Positions 16,213 through 24,066 of a stretch of 64,000 bases of DNA are shown one piece after another. The translations under genes and the position numbers were made by a program. Positions within the stretch are counted from its first letter, which is position 1. The number at the start of each line of letters is the position of its first letter. The notes under the pieces are model-generated. The model had not been told where the DNA came from. It worked only from the letters and a program-made list of their open reading frames with translations, and did no database searches. This DNA is from Pseudopedobacter sp039918235. Its GTDB lineage: Bacteria; Bacteroidota; Bacteroidia; Sphingobacteriales; Sphingobacteriaceae. Location of the stretch: the NCBI GenBank assembly GCA_039918235.1, contig JBDSHZ010000062.1, positions 14,047 to 78,046 on the forward strand, in the 5' to 3' direction.

Positions 16213-16747
16213 TCTGATCTGATTTAATTTGTTTAACCTCGTTGGTGATATTAATTTGCTGATTCAGTAAAGAAATCTGTGATTGCAAGTTCCGGATCAT
16301 TGCTTTCACGATCTTATCCTGATTTGGTGTAGTTGATAATTCTTTTTTTAGGGATGTGTATTCTTTTTCCAATTTGTCCTGCTCCTTTATAAAAGTTTTA
16401 TATAAAGCAGGATCTACGTTTTTAAGGTCTTTCAGCTCTGTTCTTTTATCTTCTATCAAAGAAGAAAACCTCACTTCTTTGGCCGCATATTCAGGGTTGA
16501 TGTAGCTTAAATTATTGGCCTTTTCATTTTTGTAATAACCCCAGATAAAACCAAAGCTCAGTACCAAAAGAAAAACAGCAGCAATTTTAGTTGCCATAAA
16601 AACGATACTCATCTTAGATCGTTTTTTTTCTTTCTGGCAATGTTCATCTAATTTTTGATCCAGTTTCAACCAAATATCTGTAGCTGGCTCATGAACATCA
16701 AATTCGTTTTTATGCTTTCTGATGAAATTATCTATTTGCTCACTCAT
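16196..16747 (-). CDS. Putative membrane anti-sigma factor
   Basis: The 183-residue protein has a hydrophilic N-terminus of about 45 residues (IDNFIRKHKNEFDVHEPATDIWLKLDQKL), one membrane helix (about residues 50-70) and a periplasmic coiled-coil region with repeated L and K/E. The N-terminal pattern is shared by Bacteroidota membrane proteins encoded directly after ECF sigma factors. It overlaps the sigma gene by four bases (ATGA) and the downstream DUF4097 gene by 17 bases. The anti-sigma role is inferred from position and topology; no canonical zinc-binding motif is present. Confidence 0.65.
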   Translation of the reverse strand: MSEQIDNFIRKHKNEFDVHEPATDIWLKLDQKLDEHCQKEKKRSKMSIVFMATKIAAVFLLVLSFGFIWGYYKNEKANNLSYINPEYAAKEVRFSSLIEDKRTELKDLKNVDPALYKTFIKEQDKLEKEYTSLKKELSTTPNQDKIVKAMIRNLQSQISLLNQQINITNEVKQIKSDQNETLI

Positions 16748-17304
16748 CTTTCTATTCCTTTAAATTTTAAAATCTCTATTAACTTTCTTTTGGCCCTTAA
16801 AAACTGTGTTCTTGATGTGCCGTCGGTAATCTTTAAAATCTGCCCTATCTCCTCATGATCATAACCCTCCAACAAATAAAGGCTTAAAACCACTCGGTAA
16901 CCTTCTGGCAAAAGCTTTATGGCATTCCTTACCTCCTCTACTTTTAAGCTCATCTCCTCTTCATCCTCCCTGTTGTAATCAACCACACTTTCCACGTCCA
17001 CGTCTTCAATTTCTTCAAAGATCATTTTGCGCTTTCTCAACATATTGATGGAGCGGTGAATCACAATCTGTTTTAGCCATAAACCAAAAGTAGTTTCCTG
17101 CCTAAAATCTTTGATGCGTGTAAAAGCATCCAAAAAAGCTTCCTGCAATGCATCTTCAGCTTCATCACTATGGTTAAGAATACGCATAGCCACGTTGTAC
17201 ATTGCTTTTGAATAAAGCTTGTATAATTCGTAATGTGCGCTTCTCGCTCCTTTTTTACACTCAACAACTAAGTCGTAGTGCTTATCAATGTAAATAGCCT
17301 CCAA
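16744..17304 (-). CDS. ECF-type RNA polymerase sigma factor
   Basis: This 186-residue sigma-70 family protein contains only regions 2 and 4. Region 2 shows YSKAMYNVAMRILNHSDEAEDALQEAFLDAF and TTFGLWLKQIVIHRSINMLRK; region 4 shows LLPEGYRVVLSLYLLEGYDHEEIGQIL and GTSRTQFLRAKRKL. An acidic linker (about 90-115) joins them. The reading frame starts at TTG 17304 with no nearby in-frame ATG. The gene leads a three-gene operon whose last product is exported, suggesting an envelope-responsive regulon. Confidence 0.92.
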   Translation of the reverse strand: MEAIYIDKHYDLVVECKKGARSAHYELYKLYSKAMYNVAMRILNHSDEAEDALQEAFLDAFTRIKDFRQETTFGLWLKQIVIHRSINMLRKRKMIFEEIEDVDVESVVDYNREDEEEMSLKVEEVRNAIKLLPEGYRVVLSLYLLEGYDHEEIGQILKITDGTSRTQFLRAKRKLIEILKFKGIER

Positions 17305-17496
17305 ATTTTTTAAGCTTCTGTTTATATGACAACGGGTTTTTTAAAACGTTGCATGTGCCGTGTAATTTTCTAATAAATTTTATACTGTGTTGCTAATTAT
17401 TTGGTTATGTGCTAAAATTCAGCAATAAAACTCGTTAAATAGCGAATAAATCGATTTAAAAGAATCACCTTTAAGTGTTCATTTAAAGAAATAATT

Positions 17497-17910
17497 ATGT
17501 GGTGGATCTATGCTTTACTAGCGGCACTTTTTGCCTCGCTCACAGCTATTTTTGCAAAAATAGGTGTAACAAATGTGAACTCTGATCTGGCAACAGCCAT
17601 TAGAACAGTGATTATACTTTTTTTGGCTTGGGCAATTGTCTTGGCCAAAGGAGAACTGAAAGGAATTGGTGTTTTATCAAAACATAACCTCATATTTTTG
17701 GTCTTATCTGGTTTAACCACTGGGCTTTCCTGGATATTTTATTTTAAAGCTTTACAAATGGGGAAGGTGTCTCAGGTTGCACCGGTAGATAAATTGAGCG
17801 TGGCACTTACCATTATTTTATCCATCCTATTTTTAAATGAAAGCCTCACCATTAAAACTGCTGTTGGCGCAGTTTTAATTATTGCCGGAACAATGGTGCT
17901 CGTTTTCTAA
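17497..17910 (+). CDS. EamA-family small transporter (half-size DMT)
   Basis: This 137-residue protein consists almost entirely of four to five hydrophobic helices and equals one EamA repeat: MWWIYALLAALFASLTAIFAKIG at the start, GLSWIFYFKALQMGKVSQVAPVDKLS in the middle, and FLNESLT then an AVLIIAGTMVLVF helix. Such half-size proteins must dimerise to form a transporter. The substrate is not known. It is followed by the fluoride riboswitch, which has its own promoter, so a link to fluoride is not implied. Confidence 0.85.
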   Translation: MWWIYALLAALFASLTAIFAKIGVTNVNSDLATAIRTVIILFLAWAIVLAKGELKGIGVLSKHNLIFLVLSGLTTGLSWIFYFKALQMGKVSQVAPVDKLSVALTIILSILFLNESLTIKTAVGAVLIIAGTMVLVF

Positions 17911-17920
17911 AAAAGAATTT

Positions 17921-17928
17921 TATCTTTG
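17921..17928 (+). promoter_or_regulatory. Promoter -7 element before the fluoride riboswitch
   Basis: TATCTTTG matches TAnnTTTG and lies about 12 bases before the aptamer, so transcription would begin right at the riboswitch 5' end. Confidence 0.6.
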
Positions 17929-17939
17929 AAATAAGATTT

Positions 17940-18028
17940 ACAGGGTGATGGTGTTCCACCCAATTGAACCGACCATTTTTTTGGTATGATGACGCCTAAG
18001 ATAAAATAGGTAATTTTTATTTTTAGGC
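17940..18028 (+). promoter_or_regulatory. Fluoride riboswitch (crcB motif) with translational expression platform
   Basis: The crcB consensus is clear: GGGTGATGGTGTTCCACCC (17943-17961), AACCG, a small P2 hairpin GACC/GGT, and GATGACGCCT at 17988-17997. P1 is GGGTG/CACCC and the pseudoknot pairs GGTGT (17950-17954) with ACGCC (17992-17996). GCCTAAG at 17994-18000 can instead pair with the bases just before the ATG (ending TTTTAGGC at 18028), which would cover the translation start. Fluoride binding would hold GCC in the pseudoknot and free the start, an ON switch. The downstream gene is a CLC-F exporter, which fits. Confidence 0.9.
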
Positions 18029-19396
18029 ATGTTTAAAAACATTCAATCAGAACGTCTTTCCATCGGCAAACATTTATTAAAGTGGACCATCTTGAGCATT
18101 CCTGTAGGTTTGGCAGTTGGGAGTTTAGTCGCTTTATTTCTTTGGTTGCTCACCACTTCCATTTTCTTCCGCTTTTCACATCCCTATCTATTATATTTTT
18201 TGCCATTGGCAGGAGTAGCCATTCATTTCATGTACAAGCTGTGGGGTAAATCTTCGGAAAAAGGGAACAACCTCATTATGGATGAAATCCATCAGCCGGG
18301 CGGTGGTGTTCCTCCGCAAATGGGCCCTTTGGTATTAATTACCACGGTGATGACACACCTTTTCGGCGGTTCGGCAGGGCGAGAGGGAACAGCTGTACAA
18401 ATTGGAGGAAGCATTGCGCAGCTATTTGCCAAGTGGTTTAAATTAAATGAAGCAGATGTAAAAACTTTATTAATGGCCGGTGTGGCTGCAGGCTTTGGTG
18501 CTGTTTTCGGGACACCTTTAACCGGTGCTATCTTTGCCATCGAGGTGATTGCATTAGGGCGATTACAGTACAATGCCATTATTCCTTGCTTGGTTGCCAG
18601 TATCATCGGAGATTTTTCGGTAAACGCTTGGGGCGTGAAACACACCTTGTATCATATTGATTTTATAGCAACCAAAGAATTTTTCCTTTCCGACTATTTG
18701 CATTGGGATATACTTTTGATCGGCAAAATTATCATTGCGGCAATTGCTTTCGGATTAGTGAGTTATCTTTTCGCCAGCATGGTTCATCATATCAAGCGCA
18801 TCTTTCTAAAACTTTTTAAAATCACTTGGCTCATTCCTTTTACTGGAGGAATCATCATTATCCTATTGACTTTTTTAGTGGGTAAACCCGATTATTTGAG
18901 CTTAGGCGTAAATGCTGAATATCCCGGTGCCATCACTTTGGTTTCCGCATTTTCCCATGGCGGTGCCGATGCGCTCAGCTGGCTTTGGAAAACCATTTTT
19001 ACCACCATTACTTTGGCATCTGGTTTTAAAGGAGGCGAAGTGACGCCATTATTTTATATCGGCGCTACGTTAGGAAATTCCTTGGCAGAGCTAATGAATG
19101 CACCAGTAAGTTTATTTGCCGCTCTAGGCTTCATTGCGGTTTTTGCCGGCGCTACCAATACTCCTCTCGCCTGTACTTTTATGGGTGTAGAATTATTTGG
19201 CGGAGAATATGTGTTGTTTTTTGCCATTGCCTGTTTTGTAGCCTATTTCTTTAGCGGACATTCCGGCATTTATTCCTCCCAACGCATTGGGGTTCCTAAG
19301 TTGGCAAACGATGATTTAACTGAGGAAACAACTTTGAAGGATGTTCAAGAAAAAGGTTCTTTTTTTGTGAGGAAATTGAGTAGGTACAGACCTTAA
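18029..19396 (+). CDS. CLC-type fluoride/proton antiporter (CLC-F)
   Basis: This 455-residue chloride-channel-family membrane protein exports fluoride. It belongs to the CLC-F clade: the usual GSGIP chloride motif is replaced by G79-N-N-L-I, and the gating region is GGSAGREGTAVQ with E119 followed by Gly-Thr rather than Gly-Pro. GFGAVFGTPLTGAIFAIE and GGEVTPLFYIG are further conserved helix ends. Two inverted structural halves of hydrophobic helices are visible. The fluoride riboswitch immediately upstream confirms the assignment. The reading frame ends at the AT-rich TcmP cassette. Confidence 0.92.
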   Translation: MFKNIQSERLSIGKHLLKWTILSIPVGLAVGSLVALFLWLLTTSIFFRFSHPYLLYFLPLAGVAIHFMYKLWGKSSEKGNNLIMDEIHQPGGGVPPQMGPLVLITTVMTHLFGGSAGREGTAVQIGGSIAQLFAKWFKLNEADVKTLLMAGVAAGFGAVFGTPLTGAIFAIEVIALGRLQYNAIIPCLVASIIGDFSVNAWGVKHTLYHIDFIATKEFFLSDYLHWDILLIGKIIIAAIAFGLVSYLFASMVHHIKRIFLKLFKITWLIPFTGGIIIILLTFLVGKPDYLSLGVNAEYPGAITLVSAFSHGGADALSWLWKTIFTTITLASGFKGGEVTPLFYIGATLGNSLAELMNAPVSLFAALGFIAVFAGATNTPLACTFMGVELFGGEYVLFFAIACFVAYFFSGHSGIYSSQRIGVPKLANDDLTEETTLKDVQEKGSFFVRKLSRYRP

Positions 19397-19402
19397 ATTA
19401 CT

Positions 19403-19451
19403 TTGGCAATAAAATTATTGTTAAAAATTTTGACAATGAAATTATTGCTAA
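19403..19451. repeat. Imperfect 19-bp inverted repeat before the TcmP cassette
   Basis: Arms 19403-19421 (TTGGCAATAAAATTATTGT) and 19433-19451 match as inverted repeats at 15 of 19 positions. The repeat lies just after the clc stop and 12 bases before the tcmP ATG, and covers the spacer between a possible TTG (19430-19432) and TATATTAG (19453-19460). It could be an operator or a weak AT-rich terminator. Confidence 0.5.
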
Positions 19452-19463
19452 GTATATTAGTAA

Positions 19464-20639
19464 ATGAATTCTATAAAAAAAATTAATGCAAAGAATGTTG
19501 TCTTGCCTCATTCTCAAGCAAAGCTTGATTTATATGATAAATATTTAGAGCATTATTTAACAGTATTAAGTTTAGCCTCTTTTTGCAAGAAAATAAACTT
19601 ATACGATATCTTTTGTGGAATTGGACTTTACGAAGATGGTAATGTAGGAAGTCCAATAATAGCTGCAAATAGAATAAAATCTAATAATAGTTTTTTAAAT
19701 AGTTTATCAAGGCCGCTAAAACCCATTAGTCTTACTATTAACGATAATCAATTAGATAAAATTCAATCAGTTAAAAAATTACTAGAAGAAATAAAGGTTG
19801 ATAATTGTGAATATAATTATCACAATGAAGATGATAATGATATGTTAGATATTGTAATAAAAACTGTTGATTCTACAATTTATTCAGATCGAAATCTAAT
19901 TTTTATCGACCCTTATGGATATTCATTTGTTAATAAAGATAAATTAACAAAATTATTAAAGAATGATAATACTGAAATTGTATTATTTCTTCCTGTAATG
20001 CAAATGTATAGATTTACTAGCATTGCACTAAGTGACTATGAAAGAAGTTGTTATCAACATTTGAGAAATTTTATAGAGAGTTTTTTTCCTAAAGATCATT
20101 TAATTCATACAGATAAAATAACCTCCATCTTTGAGTATATAAATGAAATTAAAAAAGCACTTTCTTTTGGGAAATATTATACATGTTCCCACTACATTGA
20201 GAGAGAAACAGGTAATTATTACGCTCTTTTTTATGTATCTCCGCACATTTATGGTTTAGATAAAATGATTGAGGCAAAGTGGAGTGCTGACCCAATTAGT
20301 GGAAGAGGTTTTAAAAAAGAAAAAAGCACAATTCAAACATCAATGTTTGATACTCAATTTAAGGAATACGACAAAAGAAAAGAATTAGACTATTTAAAAA
20401 ACAGGTTGTTGATTGAACTTCGAGAAAATAAGGAATTGAACAATAACGATATTTACGAAATAACTTTATTAAATGAATTTAAACCGTCACATGCTAATAT
20501 TGTATTGAAAGAACTTCTAAAGAATAGAACAATCAAAGGATTTGACAAATTTAATCTTGATACACAAGGGGAAACAGGATTCGGAATAAGTTATAAAAAT
20601 TATAAAGATAAAGCGGTAAAAGTAAAATTCTCAATTTAA
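19464..20639 (+). CDS. tcmP: Three-Cys-motif partner protein TcmP
   Basis: This 391-residue protein matches the TcmP family, defined by its pairing with three-Cys-motif Gp37/Gp68 proteins. The N-terminal half has a Rossmann-like methyltransferase layout: H16-S-Q-A-K lead-in, D48-I-F-C-G52-I-G54 with YEDGNVGSP (motif I-like), then FID149-PYG152 (a DPY-like motif IV). The C-terminal part (about residues 315-391) looks like a small helical or winged-helix region. A methyltransferase function is inferred from these motifs only. The gene is visibly richer in A and T than its neighbours and has its partner five bases downstream. Confidence 0.85.
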   Translation: MNSIKKINAKNVVLPHSQAKLDLYDKYLEHYLTVLSLASFCKKINLYDIFCGIGLYEDGNVGSPIIAANRIKSNNSFLNSLSRPLKPISLTINDNQLDKIQSVKKLLEEIKVDNCEYNYHNEDDNDMLDIVIKTVDSTIYSDRNLIFIDPYGYSFVNKDKLTKLLKNDNTEIVLFLPVMQMYRFTSIALSDYERSCYQHLRNFIESFFPKDHLIHTDKITSIFEYINEIKKALSFGKYYTCSHYIERETGNYYALFYVSPHIYGLDKMIEAKWSADPISGRGFKKEKSTIQTSMFDTQFKEYDKRKELDYLKNRLLIELRENKELNNNDIYEITLLNEFKPSHANIVLKELLKNRTIKGFDKFNLDTQGETGFGISYKNYKDKAVKVKFSI

Positions 20640-20644
20640 AATTT

Positions 20645-21409
20645 ATGGCACAATCAAATATAGAATGGACCGAATTAACTTGGAATCCTGTTACAGGTTG
20701 TAACAAAATAAGTCCAGGTTGCAAATTTTGTTATGCTGAAACGATGACAAAAAGATTAACTGCAATGGGTGTGGAGAAATATAAAGACGGATTTAACTTA
20801 AGAATTCATCCAGATACTTTAAACATTCCTTTTACTTGGAAAAAATCAAAAGTTGTCTTTGTAAATTCAATGAGTGATTTATTTCATCCTGAAGTTCCAC
20901 TAGAATTCATTAAGGCAGTATTCTCTGTAATGAATAAAACACCGCAACATATTTACCAAGTTCTAACAAAACGTTCTGATCGACTTTTAGAATTATCATC
21001 AGAATTAAATTGGACATCCAATATCTGGATGGGGGTTTCTGTGGAAAATGAAGAATATACTTTTCGAATCGATGACTTATCAAAAAGCGGAGCAAAAACT
21101 AAATTTCTTTCTATTGAGCCTTTAATTGGAGAAGTCAGAACACTTAATCTGGAAAAAATAAATTGGGTTATTGTAGGTGGTGAATCCGGCCATAAAGCTC
21201 GTCCTGTTTATAAAGAATGGATAGATTATGTTCGTATAAAATGTAAAGAGCAAAAAATTGCTTTCTTTTTTAAACAATGGGGAAAGCCTAAGTTCAATGA
21301 AAATCCAAATGATCCTACTATCAATGCTGAACATCCTAAACATGCAAAAGGTGGCTGCCAATTAGACGGAAAGATCTACAGAGAACTTCCAAAGAAGAAA
21401 GCTGCTTAA
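20645..21409 (+). CDS. Gp37/Gp68-family (DUF5131) three-cysteine protein
   Basis: This 254-residue protein opens with SNIEWTELTWNPVTGC and a cysteine cluster C19-x6-C26-x2-C29 (SPGCKFCYAE). The radical-SAM-like three-Cys arrangement suggests an iron-sulfur cluster, although the spacing differs from classical CxxxCxxC. Further family marks are VNSMSDLFHPEVP, YQVLTKRSDR, WMGVSVEN, LSIEPLIG and WVIVGGESG. The family is known from phages and from pairs with TcmP. The biochemical reaction is not established. It is co-transcribed with tcmP (five-base gap) and shares its AT-rich composition, suggesting acquisition as a unit. Confidence 0.9.
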   Translation: MAQSNIEWTELTWNPVTGCNKISPGCKFCYAETMTKRLTAMGVEKYKDGFNLRIHPDTLNIPFTWKKSKVVFVNSMSDLFHPEVPLEFIKAVFSVMNKTPQHIYQVLTKRSDRLLELSSELNWTSNIWMGVSVENEEYTFRIDDLSKSGAKTKFLSIEPLIGEVRTLNLEKINWVIVGGESGHKARPVYKEWIDYVRIKCKEQKIAFFFKQWGKPKFNENPNDPTINAEHPKHAKGGCQLDGKIYRELPKKKAA

Positions 21410-21481
21410 CACAATCTGGTTTACTTCCAAACAATCCCCCATCTTAAAAGTTAATTCTAATACATTCAAAAAGAAACCATC

Positions 21482-22189
21482 ATGCAAAATTTAAAAGATA
21501 AAGTCGCTTTAATTACGGGCGCAAGTAAAGGAATAGGTTATGGCATTGCCAAGGCATTGTTGAAGTTGGGCGTAAAAGTAGTCATTACCAGTCGTTCACA
21601 GGAAAGTGCAGATGAAGCTGCCAAAAAATTAGGTGGTGGTGTTTTAGCCATTGCTGCAGACGTAAAAGATTGGGAATCTCAGCAAAAAGCAGTGGAGCAA
21701 ACTATTTCAAAATTTGGTCAATTAGATTTTTTAATTGCCAATGCCGGAGTTGGTCATTTTGCTCCAATAGATGAAATGGATCCAGGATTATGGCATGATA
21801 CCATTGACACCAATTTAACAGGTGTGTTTTACAGCGTAAAAGCAGCTATTCCCTCTTTAAAAGAATCAAAAGGATATATCATTACTATTTCCAGCTTGGC
21901 AGGAACTAATTTCTTCCCAGAAGCTTCGGCTTATAATGCGAGTAAATTTGGCTTAACAGGTTTTTCCCAAGCCATTATGTTAGATTTAAGAAAATACGGA
22001 ATAAAGGTGAGCACTATTATGCCTGGCTCTGTAGCCACAAATTTTAATGATCATGAACCGGATGCACAAAAAGATGCTTGGAAAATACAACCGGAAGATA
22101 TTGGGCAAATGGTTGCAGATTTACTAAACATGAATCCGCGGACTTTGCCAAGTAAGATTGAGGTAAGGCCTACAAAGACTTCTAATTAA
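21482..22189 (+). CDS. Short-chain dehydrogenase/reductase
   Basis: This classical SDR of 235 residues has the cofactor motif TGASKGIGYGIA (residues 14-25), the NAG motif in IANAGVGHF, the catalytic Ser in ISSLAGT and the Tyr/Lys pair in YNASKFGLTG. A basic residue in ITSRSQES after the second strand suggests NADP preference. It resembles 3-oxoacyl-ACP reductase-like enzymes, but the substrate is unknown. It converges with the HigA-like gene across a shared terminator. Confidence 0.88.
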   Translation: MQNLKDKVALITGASKGIGYGIAKALLKLGVKVVITSRSQESADEAAKKLGGGVLAIAADVKDWESQQKAVEQTISKFGQLDFLIANAGVGHFAPIDEMDPGLWHDTIDTNLTGVFYSVKAAIPSLKESKGYIITISSLAGTNFFPEASAYNASKFGLTGFSQAIMLDLRKYGIKVSTIMPGSVATNFNDHEPDAQKDAWKIQPEDIGQMVADLLNMNPRTLPSKIEVRPTKTSN

Positions 22190-22196
22190 TTATTAG

Positions 22197-22228
22197 AATC
22201 CTTCTCCGAATTGGAGAAGGAATTTTTT
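22197..22228. terminator. Terminator between the SDR and HigA-like genes
   Basis: The stem CCTTCTCC/GGAGAAGG has loop GAATT and is followed by TTTTTT on the plus strand. It overlaps the last bases of the minus-strand gene and separates the convergent pair. Confidence 0.88.
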
Positions 22229-22574
22229 AAGCTTTTAATTGGTATTCTTTCAAAAGATTGCCAGCTGGGATTTTCAACAATTCGCTAAACTTCCTAATCA
22301 TATTTAATGAAAGAGATTGTTTATAATTCAAAACCTTACTGATTGTTCCTTTATCTCCGTAAACAGTAGCCAAATCAGCAGATCTATAACCAAAATCCTC
22401 CATTCTGATTTTGATCATTTCAACAGGGTCAACTTCTGGTAAAGTAGAAGTTTGATTTTCATAAGTAGCAATAAGGTGCACCAATAGCAATTTCTCTTTA
22501 TGTCGCTCAGTTCCTTTAGAAGCAAACTTTACTTCCTCATATTTTTGAGTAGCCTTATTATATTCTAATTTCAT
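22227..22574 (-). CDS. HigA-like antitoxin (orphan), HTH domain
   Basis: From the ATG at 22574 the protein is 115 residues: MKLEYNKATQKYEEV, a helical region, then the HigA-like helix-turn-helix DPVEMIKIRMEDFGYRSADLATVYGDKGTISKVLNYKQSLSLNMIRKFSELLKIPAGNLL. The frame opens upstream to 22613, but that adds a non-conserved hydrophobic stretch. A HigB-type toxin normally precedes HigA, yet only 135 bases separate this gene from the serB stop and they hold no such frame. It is therefore an orphan antitoxin or a plain regulator. Confidence 0.75.
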   Translation of the reverse strand: MKLEYNKATQKYEEVKFASKGTERHKEKLLLVHLIATYENQTSTLPEVDPVEMIKIRMEDFGYRSADLATVYGDKGTISKVLNYKQSLSLNMIRKFSELLKIPAGNLLKEYQLKA

Positions 22575-22611
22575 AAATACTTTTTTGATAGGACACAAAA
22601 TTGAAAAGGTC

Positions 22612-22664
22612 ATAAAATAAAAGACACGCCCTGGGACGCTGTTCTTATGGGTAGCGTGGCGTGT
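22612..22664 (-). terminator. GC-rich hairpin, likely terminator of the serB-like gene
   Basis: ACACGCC (22624-22630) pairs with GGCGTGT (22658-22664) and ACGCT (22636-22640) with AGCGT (22653-22657), leaving a five-base bulge. On the minus strand it follows the serB-like stop codon and leads into a T-rich tract, which fits a terminator. Confidence 0.6.
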
Positions 22665-22709
22665 ACTGTTAATACAAATATCTTATTTATTTTCTAACTA
22701 CAGAAAAAA

Positions 22710-24011
22710 TCAATATAAAACCCTAAACTTCAACGTATTTTCAATCTTTCTCAGCTCTTTCAAAAGAGATTTATCATACTTGGTATCAATATCAGTAATC
22801 ACATAGCCAATTTTTGGGTTGGTCATTAAAAACTGACCCACAATATTGATCTGGTGCTTTGCCAATACCTTAGTGATTTTTGACATGATGCCGGGCACAT
22901 TTTGATGAATATGCACTAATCGGTGTGATTCTGCGATTTTTGGCAATTGTAAATTCGGGAAATTGGCACTGCGGTAAGTGGTTCCTGTATTGATAAAATC
23001 TGCCATTCTTTTGGCTATTAACGTTTTATTGGACGGACTGCTTTTCACACTATCAAAAACTACCATTCCCATTTCGGTGCAAATTTCTAAATTGATTTTA
23101 TCTTTAGCATGGCCTATGTAACCCAAAGTCTTTAATTTCACGGCTTTTTTAAGTTGCTCGTCGCTGATGCTTTCGCCTTCACCTAATAAAAGCATTCCAA
23201 CATCTTTCACATATTTTTCTTCAAAAGAAGTTTTATGACGGATTGAAAAACCATCCTTTTTGAGCAAATCCATTGCTTCTTCAGGCACATCGCCCACTAA
23301 TAAACAAAGGATTCTGTTTTTAGGATAGGAAATGGCTTGAGGTAAATTGCTCACATATAGGAATTCATCAAAACTTGGGGCTACGTGATCTGCTTTTTCG
23401 GCGACGGTTTTTCTTTCAATATTCTCTGTAAAAGCAAAGAATTTTTTAATCATTCCCGATTCTTTCAGTTGAAAATCTGAATGACCGTCTCCAATACCGT
23501 AAATATCGCCTGATAAAGGCATTTGCTTCAATAATTTTACTTTACCGTTTTCCTGAGAAAGTGGGTTTTCAGCATCATAACCAACAATATTATCCTCTTC
23601 ATCAAACACAAAAGTATTGGCGTAAATATTTTTTTTCTTGATATGGTAAGGAGAAACTACAGGCGTAATAAATTCTTTAAATCCGCCTGAAACAATTAAT
23701 ACTTCATCAGCATGTTTTTTGAAAAAAGCTTTATTTCGATGGAAAGAAGCCGAAACTTTCTTTTTTAAATGCTTAATCAATAACTCCAAATGCTTCTTAT
23801 TGGCACTTAAAAGTTTTACCCTTCCTTCCAAGCTTTCAGAAAAGGAAAGCTTTCCTTCCATTGCTAAATTGGTAAGGTCTTCTATTTTCTGATAAATAAT
23901 TTCCCGGTCGGGATGATTTTTAAGAGAAATTCGGGCCAATTCGTCCAGCGCTTCTACCTGCGTAAAGGTACTGTCGAAATCTATGATAAAGTACGGTTTC
24001 AAAGCATTCAT
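22710..24011 (-). CDS. serB: Phosphoserine phosphatase fused to phosphoglycerate dehydrogenase remnants and an ACT domain
   Basis: The 433-residue protein has three parts. Residues 1-215 are a HAD phosphatase: D11-F-D13-S-T, VSGGFKEF and GIGDGHSDF. Residues about 225-330 resemble the N-terminal substrate domain of D-3-phosphoglycerate dehydrogenase but with no NAD-binding Rossmann domain following. Residues about 340-433 read FINTGTTYRSANFPNLQLP, then an ACT domain (LVHIHQNVPGIMSKITKVL, GYVITDID), the E. coli SerA C-terminus. It probably dephosphorylates phosphoserine, with the ACT domain sensing serine; the dehydrogenase part cannot be catalytic. Confidence 0.82.
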   Translation of the reverse strand: MNALKPYFIIDFDSTFTQVEALDELARISLKNHPDREIIYQKIEDLTNLAMEGKLSFSESLEGRVKLLSANKKHLELLIKHLKKKVSASFHRNKAFFKKHADEVLIVSGGFKEFITPVVSPYHIKKKNIYANTFVFDEEDNIVGYDAENPLSQENGKVKLLKQMPLSGDIYGIGDGHSDFQLKESGMIKKFFAFTENIERKTVAEKADHVAPSFDEFLYVSNLPQAISYPKNRILCLLVGDVPEEAMDLLKKDGFSIRHKTSFEEKYVKDVGMLLLGEGESISDEQLKKAVKLKTLGYIGHAKDKINLEICTEMGMVVFDSVKSSPSNKTLIAKRMADFINTGTTYRSANFPNLQLPKIAESHRLVHIHQNVPGIMSKITKVLAKHQINIVGQFLMTNPKIGYVITDIDTKYDKSLLKELRKIENTLKFRVLY

Positions 24012-24066
24012 AATTATGCCCTAAAATTGCAGAAATCATTTATAAAAAACTAAGAAATTTTGATTT

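Noticed and set aside
22575..22709. HigB toxin gene upstream of the HigA-like gene
   Set aside because: The 135 bases contain stops in all frames and a GC-rich hairpin; no toxin-sized frame exists.
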